The notes below the pieces were generated by a model. It saw only the letters and a program-made list of their open reading frames with translations. It made no database searches and was not told the DNA's origin. The position numbers and the translations under genes were made by a program. From the NCBI RefSeq assembly GCF_003254395.2, contig NC_037643.1:8266963-8330962 (forward strand): a stretch of DNA of 64,000 nucleotides. Reading direction: 5' to 3'. Positions 12,701 through 24,100 of this stretch are shown piece by piece. Source of the DNA: Apis mellifera. Its lineage: Eukaryota > Arthropoda > Insecta > Hymenoptera > Apidae. Numbering within the stretch: the stretch's first letter is position 1; every line of letters starts with the position of its first letter.

Positions 12701-13157
12701 GGGTTGATAAAGAGAAATCGGCTCGTCAATCGCGTTAAACCTCGTTACAAACGCGTTCTCTCGCATACGTCATTTCTGCAATCGGATGCGCGACGCACAG
12801 ACACTCCCGTAATGAATTCCTCTGGTGGCGGGACGTTAAGAAACGGTCGGAAAAACGGTCGCGAGTGCTGGAATGCTAAACGCGAAAGGGGATGATGGTA
12901 CGAGAGGAGAGGGGAGAGGGACGGGCGAACAGCGGAAAGTCTTGTCGCCTCGATGGAAATGAATTTTTCATTTCGCGCTAAACTCGCGAAACGGTTGGTG
13001 GCTTAAAGCGAAGATTAAAGGGCGGCAGCGCGAGCTTCTCCTTTTTCTACTTCATGAAGTATAAGAGGAAACGACGGGGGTGGTGCCGCCCCATTATTTT
13101 TCATTGCTCGCAAGCACGATCTTTCCCCATTTTCCCCTCGTTTCTTTCTCCTTTCCA

Positions 13158-13193
13158 TCCTTCCTTCCTTCCTTCCTTCCTTCCTTCCTTCCT
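13158..13193. repeat. (TTCC)9 tetranucleotide repeat
   Basis: Nine perfect TTCC units within a pyrimidine-rich tract. Confidence 0.97.
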
Positions 13194-13434
13194 CGCTTGC
13201 TTCTTACTCTTTTCATCCATCCTCCTCCTCTTTGCGCTTTCCGTAGACTTCATTGAGAAGTCCTGCTCAACCGTATCCTTAAACTTGTATTACCGGGTGA
13301 ATTACGAAGAACGAAGCTGCCGCTGAAGAACACGATCCTCGTGGATTATTCAATCGGACCGCGCAATTTGTTTCGCTGGTTTGGTCGCCTCCCTTTCTCA
13401 ATATCGCGGTCGTCGGCTTTCGAGGTAAAGGTAT

Positions 13435-13463
<29 letters not shown>
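13435..13463. repeat. (GA)n microsatellite
   Basis: Pure GA tract of about 28 bases. Confidence 0.96.
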
Positions 13464-13466
<3 letters not shown>

Positions 13467-14124
13467 GCGCGTGTTTGCCAGGTATTGTGCTAAGTCCAGC
13501 GGAAAACGCGTGGAATCGGTGTGCAACCTTTATGGGGCAGGAAAGTAACGTTAGATTCGATAAACATCGAGCGGAGAACGAGAATACAAACGTTTTCCCG
13601 TCGGCGGTTACGTTCCGCCGCCGGTGCTCGTGCTTCAAAGGAAGTTATTCGAGTCGCGCTAAAAGGACACGCAGTCTCGCGTACAATACGAGAAAAAAAT
13701 ATAACCGCGGGGAAAAATGCGGTCAACGAGTATTGTCGAACGAAAAACTCAGGTAAACAGTCGGGTATGGTGTTCAAGGCGAAGAGAAAAATCGCTTTTA
13801 GCGTACGCAATAGCAATAGCGCGCCTCTTTTCCTTTATTTTCAGATTAAAAGACGTTGGTCGTTTGAACGAGAGAAATACAGGGGCGACAACTCGCTAAT
13901 TGAAATACCTCGACTGGGTAATCGGCGGATTCGTCGTTTATATCGGACGCCGCTTCGACCGCTATCGAACGGTATCCATAAGCGTGGAATTACGGCGTTG
14001 TATTTCTCCGGAACTGGCTTTGCACACGTCCTTTCGCCAGATGCCGTCTTCCCGATATCGTCTTCCCTTTGACCGGAGTTATTACTTATACCACGAGGGT
14101 ATCGGCGGTTTATTTTGTCGACGA

Positions 14125-14645
14125 CGTAAGAGACGTCGGCGGCTGAGGTGAGCAAAAGGAACGACGAAAAGAGAGTAGTAGCGGTGCAAAGAGTGAAAGA
14201 GACGAGCCAAGCGAAAGAGTGAGAGAGTGGAAGAGGAACGGATGGAAGGGAGGGCGAAGGATCTCTCCGCAGATTAGAGCGCGAATCAATATTGGGCAGC
14301 GAGGCGAGGCTTTTATCGGCGCTGAAAGAAATCCCCTCGCTTCCTTCTTCGAGTGGGCACCGACTTGGAATGGAAACCAGTGGTAGAGAACCGGGCAAGG
14401 AAAAACGAAGGAGACGGAACGAGAGTATGGATAGAGAGATACGCGTATATAGCAGAGTAGTTCGGGGGACGGAGATGGAAAAAAGAGACAGAATGGAGAG
14501 TGACGGAAAGAGACACGAAAGATGAAGAGGGGAGCGACGATGGAGACGAAGGATAAGCACGAAGGGTATGAGGAGAACTGAAGAGCCCATGGAAGGAGGA
14601 ACTCGGCGGAGAAAGGGAGAAGTAAGAGGACGAGGATTCCGTTCG
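14125..14645. other. Purine-rich block
   Basis: About 500 bases strongly enriched for A/G on the plus strand (so T/C-rich on the minus strand). The 269-codon minus-strand frame here is low-complexity L/S/R/P and is not believed. Read as minus-strand RNA it would be a CU-rich stretch just inside the leader-exon donor at 14655. Confidence 0.7.
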
Positions 14646-14655
14646 AGCAACTTAC

Positions 14656-14760
14656 CGGACTTCTACGTTCTCTCCACGGTCGAGGATTTACAGATTACGC
14701 GCTGGTAGACCGAGCTCCTGAGTGCGACCGAGAGAGAAACCTATCGAGAGTGGCGACGCG
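14656..14760 (-). promoter_or_regulatory. Candidate minus-strand 5' leader exon and promoter
   Basis: On the minus strand a CT-rich stretch contains an initiator-like CTCAGG (near 14722) and ends at a consensus donor (GTCCG/GTAAGT, cut after 14656), followed by a further CU-rich stretch. There is no ATG between the initiator and the donor, so this would be an untranslated first exon. The start is approximate. The nearby TATAAAG at 14811 is oriented the other way and does not fit this model. Confidence 0.22.
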
Positions 14761-14810
14761 CGAACGAGCAAGGGAGAGAACGCGAGAATCGGCACGAGCG
14801 AGAAGGATGG

Positions 14811-14817
14811 TATAAAG
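14811..14817 (+). promoter_or_regulatory. Candidate TATA box
   Basis: TATAAAG in GC-rich DNA with a weak initiator-like GTCAAG about 28 bases downstream (near 14836). No convincing downstream coding exon on the plus strand. Confidence 0.2.
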
Positions 14818-14819
14818 GA

Positions 14820-16400
14820 ATGACACGGAGAGGGAGTCAAGGACCATTCGGCGCGATGAGTGCGACGAAAACGGAGCTATCGAGTCCGCGCGGACTCGAA
14901 CGGGTGCCGGTGACTCGACCAATCAGGGACCAGCGTTCTGGCCAGCCGACCAATCCGTTGGCGCTGCGAGCATTACACGTTTATTATCACGCGGGAAAAA
15001 GAAATGACTGTTTATAAATAATTAGAGAGGTTTTAATTAACCCTCGGGACGCTCTCGGACCGCCGGTATCCATCGCTGTTTTAATCGCTCGGTCGGTTTT
15101 ACCATGGACGACGACACCGCCTCCGCCACCGCCACCACCACCGCCGTCTGTTCAATCTATCCCTACTCATAACGAAACCGCGTTATATTTGTAAAACTAA
15201 ACCATCGATCGGCATCGGTCATTAAAGGCAACCCTTGTTCTCGTTTTCTTCGCTGCCAGACGTCTTGTGTCAAGGTGTCTTTGATGCATATGTATGCGTA
15301 TATACGTGTATACTTGCAACAGTATAGAGTATATTTACCTACACGATTTTATCTTTTCCCACTTTCTTTTTTCTTTCCTCGATGACAAGAATATTTTGCT
15401 TTTTTCCTTTCTTTTCGGTATCTGCGCGGCACACGTCGAAACGAAACATGGGAACGCACGCTATTATTATTAGAAAATGTTGTGTTCTGGTCCTCTCTGA
15501 GCGTACACGTCGACTCGTGAATTCGTATGCACTATTTTCCCGTCAAAAATTCATCTGACCGTTTTTTGACTGCATCACGTTATCCAACAGGCAATTGCCT
15601 TCCGATGGATAGAATCGCGGCCTCTAAAACCTTTCCAAAAGGCCTCCAATGGCGCGGACACGACAAAAGGGAAATCAAAGCATCGTCGAAGAGTTTTACG
15701 ATCGAACGCCCCGCTTTCGTGGCGAGGGGTTCTTCAGTTTAGCTTCCTCGCTACTTTTGGCTGCCACCGTCTCGAATATTTTATTCTCCTCTCTCGTTCA
15801 CCGTATCTTTTCCACGCTGGATAAAAGATGCTCCGTAAGATCCTTCTTCGGTTGGTTGGCCACGTTCGTGCAAATTCACATATACGCATACACATAGCGC
15901 TTACCACACACACATACACACGTACACATATACACAAAACGCGTGCACATACACTGAGAATAAACTTTCGCACCTTCTTCTCTGTGAGTAAGATTTATCG
16001 GGAAGAAAGTTGCCACGACAAAGGGGTAAATGACTTTCGAATATCTCAGCTTTTCGAATGCGTCAGCTGTGAATCTCGAGCGTGAGGGCGCTGCGAGCGA
16101 CGCCAACGATAGTTCCTCCATGTTCATAGAGCTTGTCCTATTTCGAAACGAGTCTTCCTAATCTGAGAAGAGTGGTTTCAAAGAGAAGGAGAGGTCGAGA
16201 TTTTCATTCGAAAAGCATCACGTAATCCACACACGGTCTCGTCGACTCCGTGAAATCGTCCAAGTTCACTCACGGTATTTCCTAGACGAATTTAACGACG
16301 ACGCATCACAGAGTTCGTGTATGCGCTACCAACCGTTTTGTACCACTAAAGAGGTCGCTGCGGAAACTCGATCTTTCCGGAAAGTTCTACGAGTCTGTTC
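14820..16400. other. Gene-free mixed DNA
   Basis: CpG-rich at the left; a (CA)-rich tract lies at about 15904-15954. No domain-bearing frame. Confidence 0.55.
15904..15954. repeat. Imperfect (CA)n tract
   Basis: ACAC-rich tract with TATA and CGTA interruptions. Confidence 0.85.
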
Positions 16401-17740
16401 GAAAGAATCATGAGATTTTCAACTGTTGTGTTATCGAAAACAGAATTTCCGATTGCTTTGCATTGTTCAATACTTGTTGGATGGATACTAAGCGAAGAAA
16501 ATTTGTGAAAAGTGAAGATTTTGAAGAAAATTTGATTAAAATTGCTTTTCTTTACGTACCAGGTATGTAATATATATTTAGGTTATGTTGCAAATATATA
16601 GTATTCGATACAACAAATGGTATAATCTTTGAAATGAAAGTTAATCAAAATCAGAATTAATTTTTACGTTAAAAATATGTTATAAATATTTTTATTATTA
16701 AAAGATCGAGCGTTATTTTTGATAATAAATTGTGCTTTGTGAAATTTTATAAAATGTTTAAAAAGAAAATATTTAGAAAGAATTAGAAGCATCATAGTAT
16801 CGAAAATATAAAAATATCGTTACGAAGTACATTAAATTATATTTTTAAACAAATATTATAAAGTTTATATTACGATCGACGTAAACCAACATCAATGACT
16901 CGTTATGTATTTCAAGAATAATTGTTTCGGTCACGTAACACAGTTGTTTTTCCTATGCGAAGTAAACTCGCGAATTGCATAAACGTTTCTGTATACGGAA
17001 TACTCGCATTTCGTGATTAGCATTGTATCGCGAGATACTTACATTTTAGCGTCATTTGACTAATGCTATTTATCTATCTTGGATAATACCATTTCTAATT
17101 CTTCAATATCAAACTTCTAAAGTTGAAGCTCTAATATCTAACCTCTTAGTATTTCACTAATTACCTTAACAAAGTATCGTTTATCGTTAATTAGTGATTA
17201 AATAGTCCTAAATCAACAATTAGCACGAAAAGCTAAATTTAACACGTTCTTTCGAAAAACATCGATAAATATGTTACTTTTCTTTCTTTTTTTTTTTTTT
17301 TTAAATATATACCATATTTATATATAGAAGTATTTACGAATAATTATAATTTCAAATCGATTTTCGGCGAATATAAATCATCGTCGGGAAAAATTTGTTT
17401 AAAATCGTATCCTCTGTAACATATTTAAAGATCATGAAAACTCACGAGATCGTTAGATTAGATCACAGATAGATTGATTTTATTTCTTTATTATTATCAC
17501 AATTACGAAGAATGAAATCGCGCAATGCTCGTTTCTACGAACTTTCTATATAATATCAAATTTTTTAAAAAATTCGAACAAAATTTTCAAAAATATACGA
17601 TATCTTTTCTTTTTTAACGATTCCAATTATACACTCATTAGAGAGATTACACTTATATATACACGTTCGAGAACCTTATCTGGCACGCAACACACGTACA
17701 AACTTTATCGCTAATATACGTTTTCGAACTCTGGCCAAAA
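16400..17740. other. AT-rich valley
   Basis: Over a kilobase of AT-rich sequence without any open frame worth reporting. Confidence 0.7.
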
Positions 17741-18985
17741 CTCGAGTTTAGAGCCCACGCCATTCAGTCACGCAATCGAACCCGTTCATCGACGTCTCCC
17801 GCGATCGTTGCCGCCGATGACAGGGGACGAACGGAGCGTACAAAATCCGTTTCCGGTCGAGCGGTTCCGCGAAATGATTTATTATGCCGTCGAGCGTGCA
17901 CCGTCGAGAGGAACCGAACGGAGCGTGACCTGCGGTGAGCGCATTGTAGACACGGTGAATCGGCACCGAGAAGAATATGAACCTATCCCCTCCCCCAAGG
18001 AGAGCCCTCATTGTTTATTTTATTGGAACACCACGGGTGAATAGGGACGGGCGGGGAGAGGGGACCAAGACCGATGGAGCATAGAAAAGGGGGTAATTAT
18101 ATGGGCGCCACTCGGCGCACCAGCAATCACGCGATCGTAATCCATCCTTTCAGATAGAGGCGAGGCCGACGTGTCGGTAAGGGCCAGATGCGCATCGCTC
18201 GTGGTCCGCTTTTTATACGGCCTCGTTCGGGATCGTATTTACACGGCCGATCCTCGAGAGATCGACCCGACCCGATCCGCTCCGCTGCACGTATAATTGG
18301 CCACGATGTTAAATAGATCGCTCGACCAATTGCTTTTCCACCGTACTCCTGTCAGCGTCCGTTCTCAAGAGAAAATTTGGTTATCTTTTTTTAGATAGAT
18401 AAATGACACGATTGTTTTATTAGATGTCTCTATTGTAGACAATAGTTTGTTGCCGCGGGGCAACGTGTCGTTATCGATATTAATTTTAACGGAGATTTAT
18501 ACGAGAGTATAGAGGTAGGCAAAAAGGAAAAACGATAATACAAACGAGAAGAAATCGAAGATAATACGAATTGTATTCCAATGTACGATTAATTTATACA
18601 TTTTCCCACGACAAATCCTCTTGGCCACTTGACTACACACACCGTGATTTCGATTCGAACGTGCAACAAGCGTCCGGTCGGGCGAGCACGCGCTGTTTTT
18701 GGCCGCGCTGTCATCGATCCTCCTCCTCCTCTTCCCCCACATTTTATTCCAACGTTTGTCCATCGTGACAGAGGGGGAGGAGGAGGAGGTCAACGAAGTC
18801 GTCACCGCCGCCGCATCGAACGAGGCTTTCGCTTCCGGTCGGTGCGCCTTTTCCCCGACGGAATCGCGTTAACGAAGCGTCGAAAAACGGTTTATACCGG
18901 CGGACCGATGCGTCAGCGTCGTTCGAATCCGATGTCGGCGTATTATTAGCAAAGAACGAAAATGTGGGTGTCGGTGGGGAGGGGC
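17740..18985. other. CpG-rich block upstream of a promoter candidate
   Basis: GC-rich and largely non-repetitive. A TATCGATA (DRE-type) octamer lies at 18472-18479. Frames on both strands are short and domain-free. Confidence 0.5.
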
Positions 18986-19014
18986 GGGAGGCGTGCGTGC
19001 CGGTCCCTATAAAA
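18979..19014 (+). promoter_or_regulatory. Candidate core promoter: GC box plus TATA box
   Basis: A GC box (GGGGAGGGGCGGGAG) is followed by a near-ideal TATA element, CTATAAAAGG (TATAAAA at 19008-19014). Start would fall near 19038. No strong initiator is visible at that point. A CT-rich leader-like region and a GTAAGT donor at 19914 follow, consistent with transcription rightward. Confidence 0.35.
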
Positions 19015-19037
19015 GGACGCGGGCGCGGAACAAGCCG

Positions 19038-19913
19038 GTTAAATGGGGATAGCGTCGGGGAGGGAAGTTACGTTGACGTTTCGGGGTGGCAACAGCGGCA
19101 GACTTCTCAATGAGTTCCTAAATCGAAAGGGCTTTCGCCCCTCGTTCGTTCACCCCCTGCGGCTCGGGATGGCACCCTCATATAGACGGTAGAGAGAATC
19201 GGCGTGTTTGGAGAGCGAGAGGGGCGGCGGTGGTAAAGAGGGAAGAAAATAACAGATTTCCCAGACGCGCCTCGTTCGAAACCCCCTTGCCACGTAGACT
19301 CTGCACCACCGGTGAGAGAGGAGAGAGAAGAAGAAGAAGGAATTCTTTTCCACCCTCTTCCTCTATCTTCTCTCATTCCACGCTCGTCTTTCTACCATCT
19401 TCTAGGCCTTTCTGCTTTTTTTCCTCTCTCTCTCTCTCAACTTACTCTGTCGAGTTGCTTCCTAACGAGAGGCAAGAAACTTCTTCTTACCCGACGATAT
19501 CCTTCCCCCATCTTGGGCCGAGAAGAGCCCCCTCCGCCACCCGCACTTCTTTTCTCTCTCTCTTTCTCTCTCTCTTCTCCCTCGTCTACTTTCAGCTCGC
19601 GTCCTGCTCCTTTGTCGTATGTATATAAGGGAAGCGATGGAAGTTCCTCGTGGGCAGCCCATTGCGCCGGGGAGGACCCTTCAACCCCGGGCCTCCGCTG
19701 CTGATTAAGGCATAAAAGGCATAAAAGGCGGAGGGATATATATGTATATATATATATATATGTGTGTGTATATATACATATACGTATATATACAGTGGCG
19801 GGCGAGCCCCTGGCAAAAGTGAGGGGAAAAGAAATTTGTTCGGCCGAGGGGGATGGGCCGTGCGGGGCGATGAAGAGACCCGGGGCAAATACAACGGGAC
19901 GGGATACCTAATT
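19038..19913 (+). promoter_or_regulatory. Candidate long CT-rich 5' leader exon
   Basis: From the expected start of the 19008 TATA element to a consensus donor (CTAATT/GTAAGTA at 19914). It holds a pyrimidine-rich core (about 19340-19620) and a TA/TG microsatellite. It contains only small open frames, one of 13 codons just before the donor beginning MKRPGANT. No transcript evidence is available; the boundaries are inferred. Confidence 0.2.
19736..19793. repeat. Compound (TA)n/(TG)n microsatellite
   Basis: TA alternation with an internal TGTGTGTG block and TACATATACG interruptions. It is preceded by a tandem GGCATAAAA pair at about 19709-19729. Confidence 0.95.
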
Positions 19914-21640
19914 GTAAGTACATTATACCTTCGGTCCGCGCGGGATTATACAGCTGCTTCTTTATTGCTGACAGTGGCGTCTTTTATCCGTAATCCCCGC
20001 TGCTTCGTTCCGATTATAGCTCCCCCCGCGAATCCCCCTCCCTCCTCCGCCCTCGTTGTCCAGGCGACGAGCTCTCGTCTCGTCTCGTCTCGTATCGCGA
20101 AAAAAGTATATCCTTTTGTTTTTCTCGCGAATCGCATAAATCGCCAATTCCAAGAGCCGTTGTACGCTTTTCAATGTACGCCCTTGTCAGGGACTTTTTA
20201 TCCCCCTCTTCCTGCTTCCTCTTGCGCCGCGATACTCAAGTCGGCTGACTTGGTATTTTCGCGGAAAATCAGCCAGCCTTTCTTCATCAACCTCATTCCC
20301 TCCCTCCTCTTCGCTTCGCTTCATTTTTGTAAGCTTTCTCTTTTTTTTCTCCCTCCTCCTTCCCCAATTTCGTCATGGAGAGGAAGGATATCGGTTTACC
20401 CGGCATTCGTTGAAATTGGACGAGCGGTGATTAACGCGAGAAAGAGGAAGGGAAAGAAAGATTGGAAATAATGTGTCCTCGCGCGTCCCCGAAATGGCTG
20501 ACTCGGTTGAAAACTAGTCGTCGAATCGATATTAATACATCGACGCGTCGAACGATCCGTCGGAACGAATAAAGGAAAATACGACGGAGCGCATGGAGGG
20601 AGGGAGGGAGGGAGGGGTTACAGTGGATGAGGTTTTGCGGAGGAGGGAATCACGTAGGAACGATCTGCGCGACCCTTTTTATTTCACGATGGAATCCGAC
20701 CGCAAGGCCAATCTGGCCGAAACCTCGTAATTTATCCGGGAAAGTATAGGGCTCCGTGAAGGGGGAAATGGCGATAGTACGATATCGTGTTTCGTCCATT
20801 TTCAATTGGACGATAATTGACATTTCCCTCGGTGGCACAGCGCAATATCGGGATCCGCCAATTTACTTAAAGCACCTAAATTAAGATCGCTGTTTCCCCG
20901 ATGGAAGGGAAGGGAAGGGGGAGGAGGAGGAACAAATTTTTTTCGGGCGCGCAGCTTTTTTCGCCCGATCAGCGGATAAAAATGCAATATCGTAAGATAT
21001 ACGATATTTCACGCAGAATGGAAAGATAAAGTAAGAATAACTCGTTAACCCCGTTTCCAATTTCGAAGCCCGCGGAAATAATGGTATACTTTTATGTATT
21101 ATGCATTGAAATCGACACCTCGTATTTCTATATTTAAACGAGTTTTTCGAAAATATCCGCGCCGGATGAAAGGAAAACTAGGATGCGGTGTACGGTTATC
21201 TTCGATAATTTCGATATGTCCGATATTTTTAAAATTGCGCAACCGCGAGTAATTTTAAACGTATTTCGATTAATATTAAATCACGTGGATAGATCTGGAT
21301 AATTATGAGAATCAAACTATTATATATTTAATCTTCGCGCGTAATTATTATAACTAATTATTATTCACGAGGAAAAGACCAATTAACTTATTTTTGTCAA
21401 CGTTATTATTATTCATAAATCATTATCTATATGTTTATTCAGAATACATCATCAGATACAGATTAGCAGATCCAATTAATATATCAATTTTTTACATTCC
21501 TAAAAAAAACGTTTCTGATTGAGGAAGGACGCGAATTAAACAACTTGTGGAGCGACAATTTAATCGTCAACGTAATCTCTAACTGAATTTCAGAAAAGAT
21601 AAACGCAGAGAGCCGAAGAGGAGAGGAGAACGAACCAAAA
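19914..21640. other. Gene-free mixed DNA
   Basis: Pyrimidine-rich at 20020-20370, balanced to 20990, then AT-rich to about 21500. No domain-bearing frame. Confidence 0.55.
20595..20616 (+). repeat. (GGGA)n, potential G-quadruplex
   Basis: Five GGG runs separated by single A residues, which meets the usual G3+N1-7 quadruplex pattern on the plus strand. Confidence 0.85.
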
Positions 21641-21840
21641 TAAAGGGTACAATGAAGGAGGAGGGAAAAAGGAAGAAGGCAAGAACTGGTGTCGCGAGAG
21701 GCAAGTCGTCGGGACGTCTTCATCGTTCCACGATTCGAAGCCGTTCGTCATTTCCGGTGGGCAAGACACTCGCGGCTATCTCTTCGTCTCGCGAGTCGAT
21801 CGTCGAATTTGTTTTGCAATCCCGGCGCCTCGTTTATCGT

Positions 21841-21859
21841 CGGTACACATCGTGTACCG
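21841..21859. repeat. Perfect hairpin, 8-bp stem, 3-nt loop
   Basis: CGGTACAC, loop ATC, GTGTACCG. First member of a cluster of perfect inverted repeats. Confidence 0.9.
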
Positions 21860-21873
21860 TCCGAGAGATAGAA

Positions 21874-21894
21874 GACCTCGAGTTCCTCGAGGTC
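21874..21894. repeat. Perfect hairpin, 9-bp stem, 3-nt loop
   Basis: GACCTCGAG, loop TTC, CTCGAGGTC. It starts 14 bases after the preceding hairpin. Confidence 0.9.
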
Positions 21895-22149
21895 CAGGGT
21901 TTCGTCCGTCGTCGGCGAAAGGGAATGCATCGAACGATCCGGCTCCGGTCCCTTTTTCGCGTTTCCCGACCGGTATCTGCACGTGTAAGGACAGGGCAGA
22001 GCAGATAGCGGCGCGGCGAGCGTGTCGATCCGTTTATCGAGCCGTGTATTTACGCGCGGCGTGACTCGTAGACGCGCGTTCGCCAGATAACCGCGATAAT
22101 ATAGAAACGCCAATAATGAAATACGATAAGCCGGGCATAGAATTTGTAT

Positions 22150-22164
22150 ACGACGGCCCGTCGT
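22150..22164. repeat. 15-bp palindrome
   Basis: ACGACGG, C, CCGTCGT: perfect 7-bp arms around one base. Confidence 0.9.
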
Positions 22165-22317
22165 GGATTAAAGAGCTGTTAGCATAATCTGAACGACTCT
22201 ATACCTATGTCCCAACAAACACGGCGCACGGGGGCAATTAGAAACGCTTCTCGTTCGTCGTACACCGCTGCGTGTATATAATCCACGCACGCGGCCGTAT
22301 ACACATCGAGGGTACAC

Positions 22318-22334
22318 ATCGAGAGGCTCTCGAT
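22318..22334. repeat. 17-bp palindrome
   Basis: ATCGAGAG, G, CTCTCGAT: perfect 8-bp arms around one base, overlapping one copy of the TACACATCGAG direct repeat. Confidence 0.9.
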
Positions 22335-22799
22335 ACAACCAAGATCGAGATACGCAAGTATTATGCGTGATTTGCTCTCGGCCGCGATAAACCTTTCGCG
22401 CGTTTCCTCTTCCCTGCGAATAAATTACGCTAGGACGATAGGTTGACACGCGTTCGACTCTTTTGTTCCCTTTTCGAAATCGAAGAATCCACTCGCTCTC
22501 GTTGAACGTCGCTAATCGTCTCGTTTTACGCTTACATCGCGCTTGTCGCCGACTCGACGGGACCCTTCTTCCCTCACCCTTCCTGGCCCCTAGAGTCCGT
22601 ATCCCCTCCCCTTCCCATCGTAGTTTTATCCCCGTCCGCCAGGGGGACGGGAACACGCGTCGTCGCAGGACTCGGGTAGGGAGCAAAGTCAATTTCGAGG
22701 CGAGATGCCACGGGGTTAATGGGTCTCCTTTGTCGTAAATTCGGGCTTTAGTGTGAAAGCTGCCTAAACCTACCTCCGTTGCTCCTTCCTCGCCGGAGG

Positions 22800-23170
22800 A
22801 GTCCCCTTCGTTTCGTGCCTCTGGGAGCCTTGTAACAAACAGGATACAGGTACTTCGGATTTTTTTTTGCTCTCTCTCTCTCTCTTTCTTCTCCATCCTA
22901 TCGCGCACGATTTTTCTTCCTCTTCTCTCGCCTCTTCTCCCTTTTTTTCTCCCCCGTTCTGACTTACTCCCGTGTCGCCGATCTTTGTCGCTCCTCCGAG
23001 ACCGAGCTGTTCTCTTCCACCTTCCTCGAGCATCCTTTTTTCTCCGCTCGTTTCTTACGCGATCTCCCGTATACATCGCTCTCCGTCCTATCGTTTCCCT
23101 CTCCCCTTTCCAACCTTCCTTACCCGGGTAGCCAGCACGGTCCTTTCTCTTTGTCACGCTTTAACGTCCT
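22800..23170. other. Pyrimidine-rich block
   Basis: T/C-rich on the plus strand, giving a K/R/E/G-rich 329-codon frame on the minus strand that is rejected as low complexity. Confidence 0.7.
22968..23033 (-). CDS. Possible first coding exon, 22 codons
   Basis: On the minus strand an ATG with A at -3 opens 22 codons (beginning MLEEGGREQL, ending GATKIGDTG) and runs into GGA/GTAAGT, a good donor, in phase 0. It lies in a purine-rich strand where stop codons are scarce. No acceptor partner or promoter is identified, so chance is likely. Confidence 0.12.
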
Positions 23171-24100
23171 TTTCTTCTGTTTTCCAGCTATCTCTCTTCC
23201 GCCCCCTCCATCTGTCGGCATCGCCTGCCGCCACATCGTCGAGCGATTTATTATCCGACCGTTCCACCTCGGGCACCGTTCTGCTTAGCCGCTGTTTTTT
23301 ATTCCCGGTGAATAAGGGGAGTGAGGGAGCCGGGATCAGGCCGGGAGCGTGAGCGGTGGTGGAACGGGTGGAGGGAAGGAACGGGAAACACGGCGGAAAC
23401 TGGAGAGAGCCAGAGGAGAGAGAGGAACTGGTGGAAAAGAAGATAAATCGCGACAGTTGCCAACCTAAGAAGTTTGATTATGTTGGCTCAGCCGAGGCTA
23501 CGCTCGGTTAGATTTGTATTAAGCTCGCGCCCGCCCAGCGTCGACGGGAATATGCTTTATAAGCGTATCGTGGCGTGCTCGAGCGCTTCGAGATCTTAGA
23601 TGGTCGAAAACAGGGGAAGGAAACGCGGTACGTAAAGAAAAAGTATTAAAGTATTATATCTAACGTCCGATTTTCTCTGTGATTTGGAAGCTCTGGAGCT
23701 TTCCTATCATTTCAATGTATGTAATTTTCAATTATTATAACAATAACAAGATATTGGATTGTAAAAAGGAAAGATAATTCTTTATTATAAATCATTTTTA
23801 CTTTTTTTTATTCTCTTACTTGAAAGGTGTTAACAGGTTCTTGTTTGATTTGCAGGTTATCAAAATCCAGAAAGAATGGGAAGAAATAGCGAAGAGATAC
23901 GAGGTCGTTTCTTTTTCCTCATCAAAAATCTATGGAATATCGTTTTTTGTTGAAGATTACGTTACAAGATAATTCAAAACATTTGTTACTAGTTACACAT
24001 GGTTGTCGCGTGGGTGGTGTAGGTGTTTAGTCTGGGGAATGTTTAGATCCCTTCCATGGTTTCACTCTGTGAAGTGGAGTTTATGCGTAAACGATAGGGT
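23170..24100. other. Gene-free mixed DNA
   Basis: Purine-rich at 23310-23450, then increasingly AT-rich. No coding signal. Confidence 0.6.

Larger units (their letters stand above)
12701..14100. other. Gene-free block with two microsatellites
   Basis: Balanced to GC-rich. A 183-codon frame from 13521 is arginine/serine-rich and antisense frames overlap it; no domain is seen and it is treated as chance. Confidence 0.5.
21900..22770. other. CpG-rich gene-free DNA
   Basis: Apart from two palindromes (22150-22164, 22318-22334) and an 11-base direct repeat (TACACATCGAG, copies near 22300 and 22313), nothing gene-like is visible. Confidence 0.5.

Noticed and set aside
13521..14072. 183-codon plus-strand open frame
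   Set aside because: Non-repetitive, but arginine/serine-rich, CpG-driven, with equally open antisense frames and no domain or promoter.
13841..14650. 269-codon minus-strand open frame
   Set aside because: Leucine/serine/arginine-rich translation of the complement of a purine-rich block.
19764..20471. 235-codon plus-strand open frame
   Set aside because: Begins in a TA microsatellite and runs through pyrimidine-rich DNA; would also cross a good donor at 19914.
22168..23157. 329-codon minus-strand open frame
   Set aside because: K/R/E/G-rich translation of a pyrimidine-rich block plus CpG-rich DNA; no domain, overlapping open frames on both strands.
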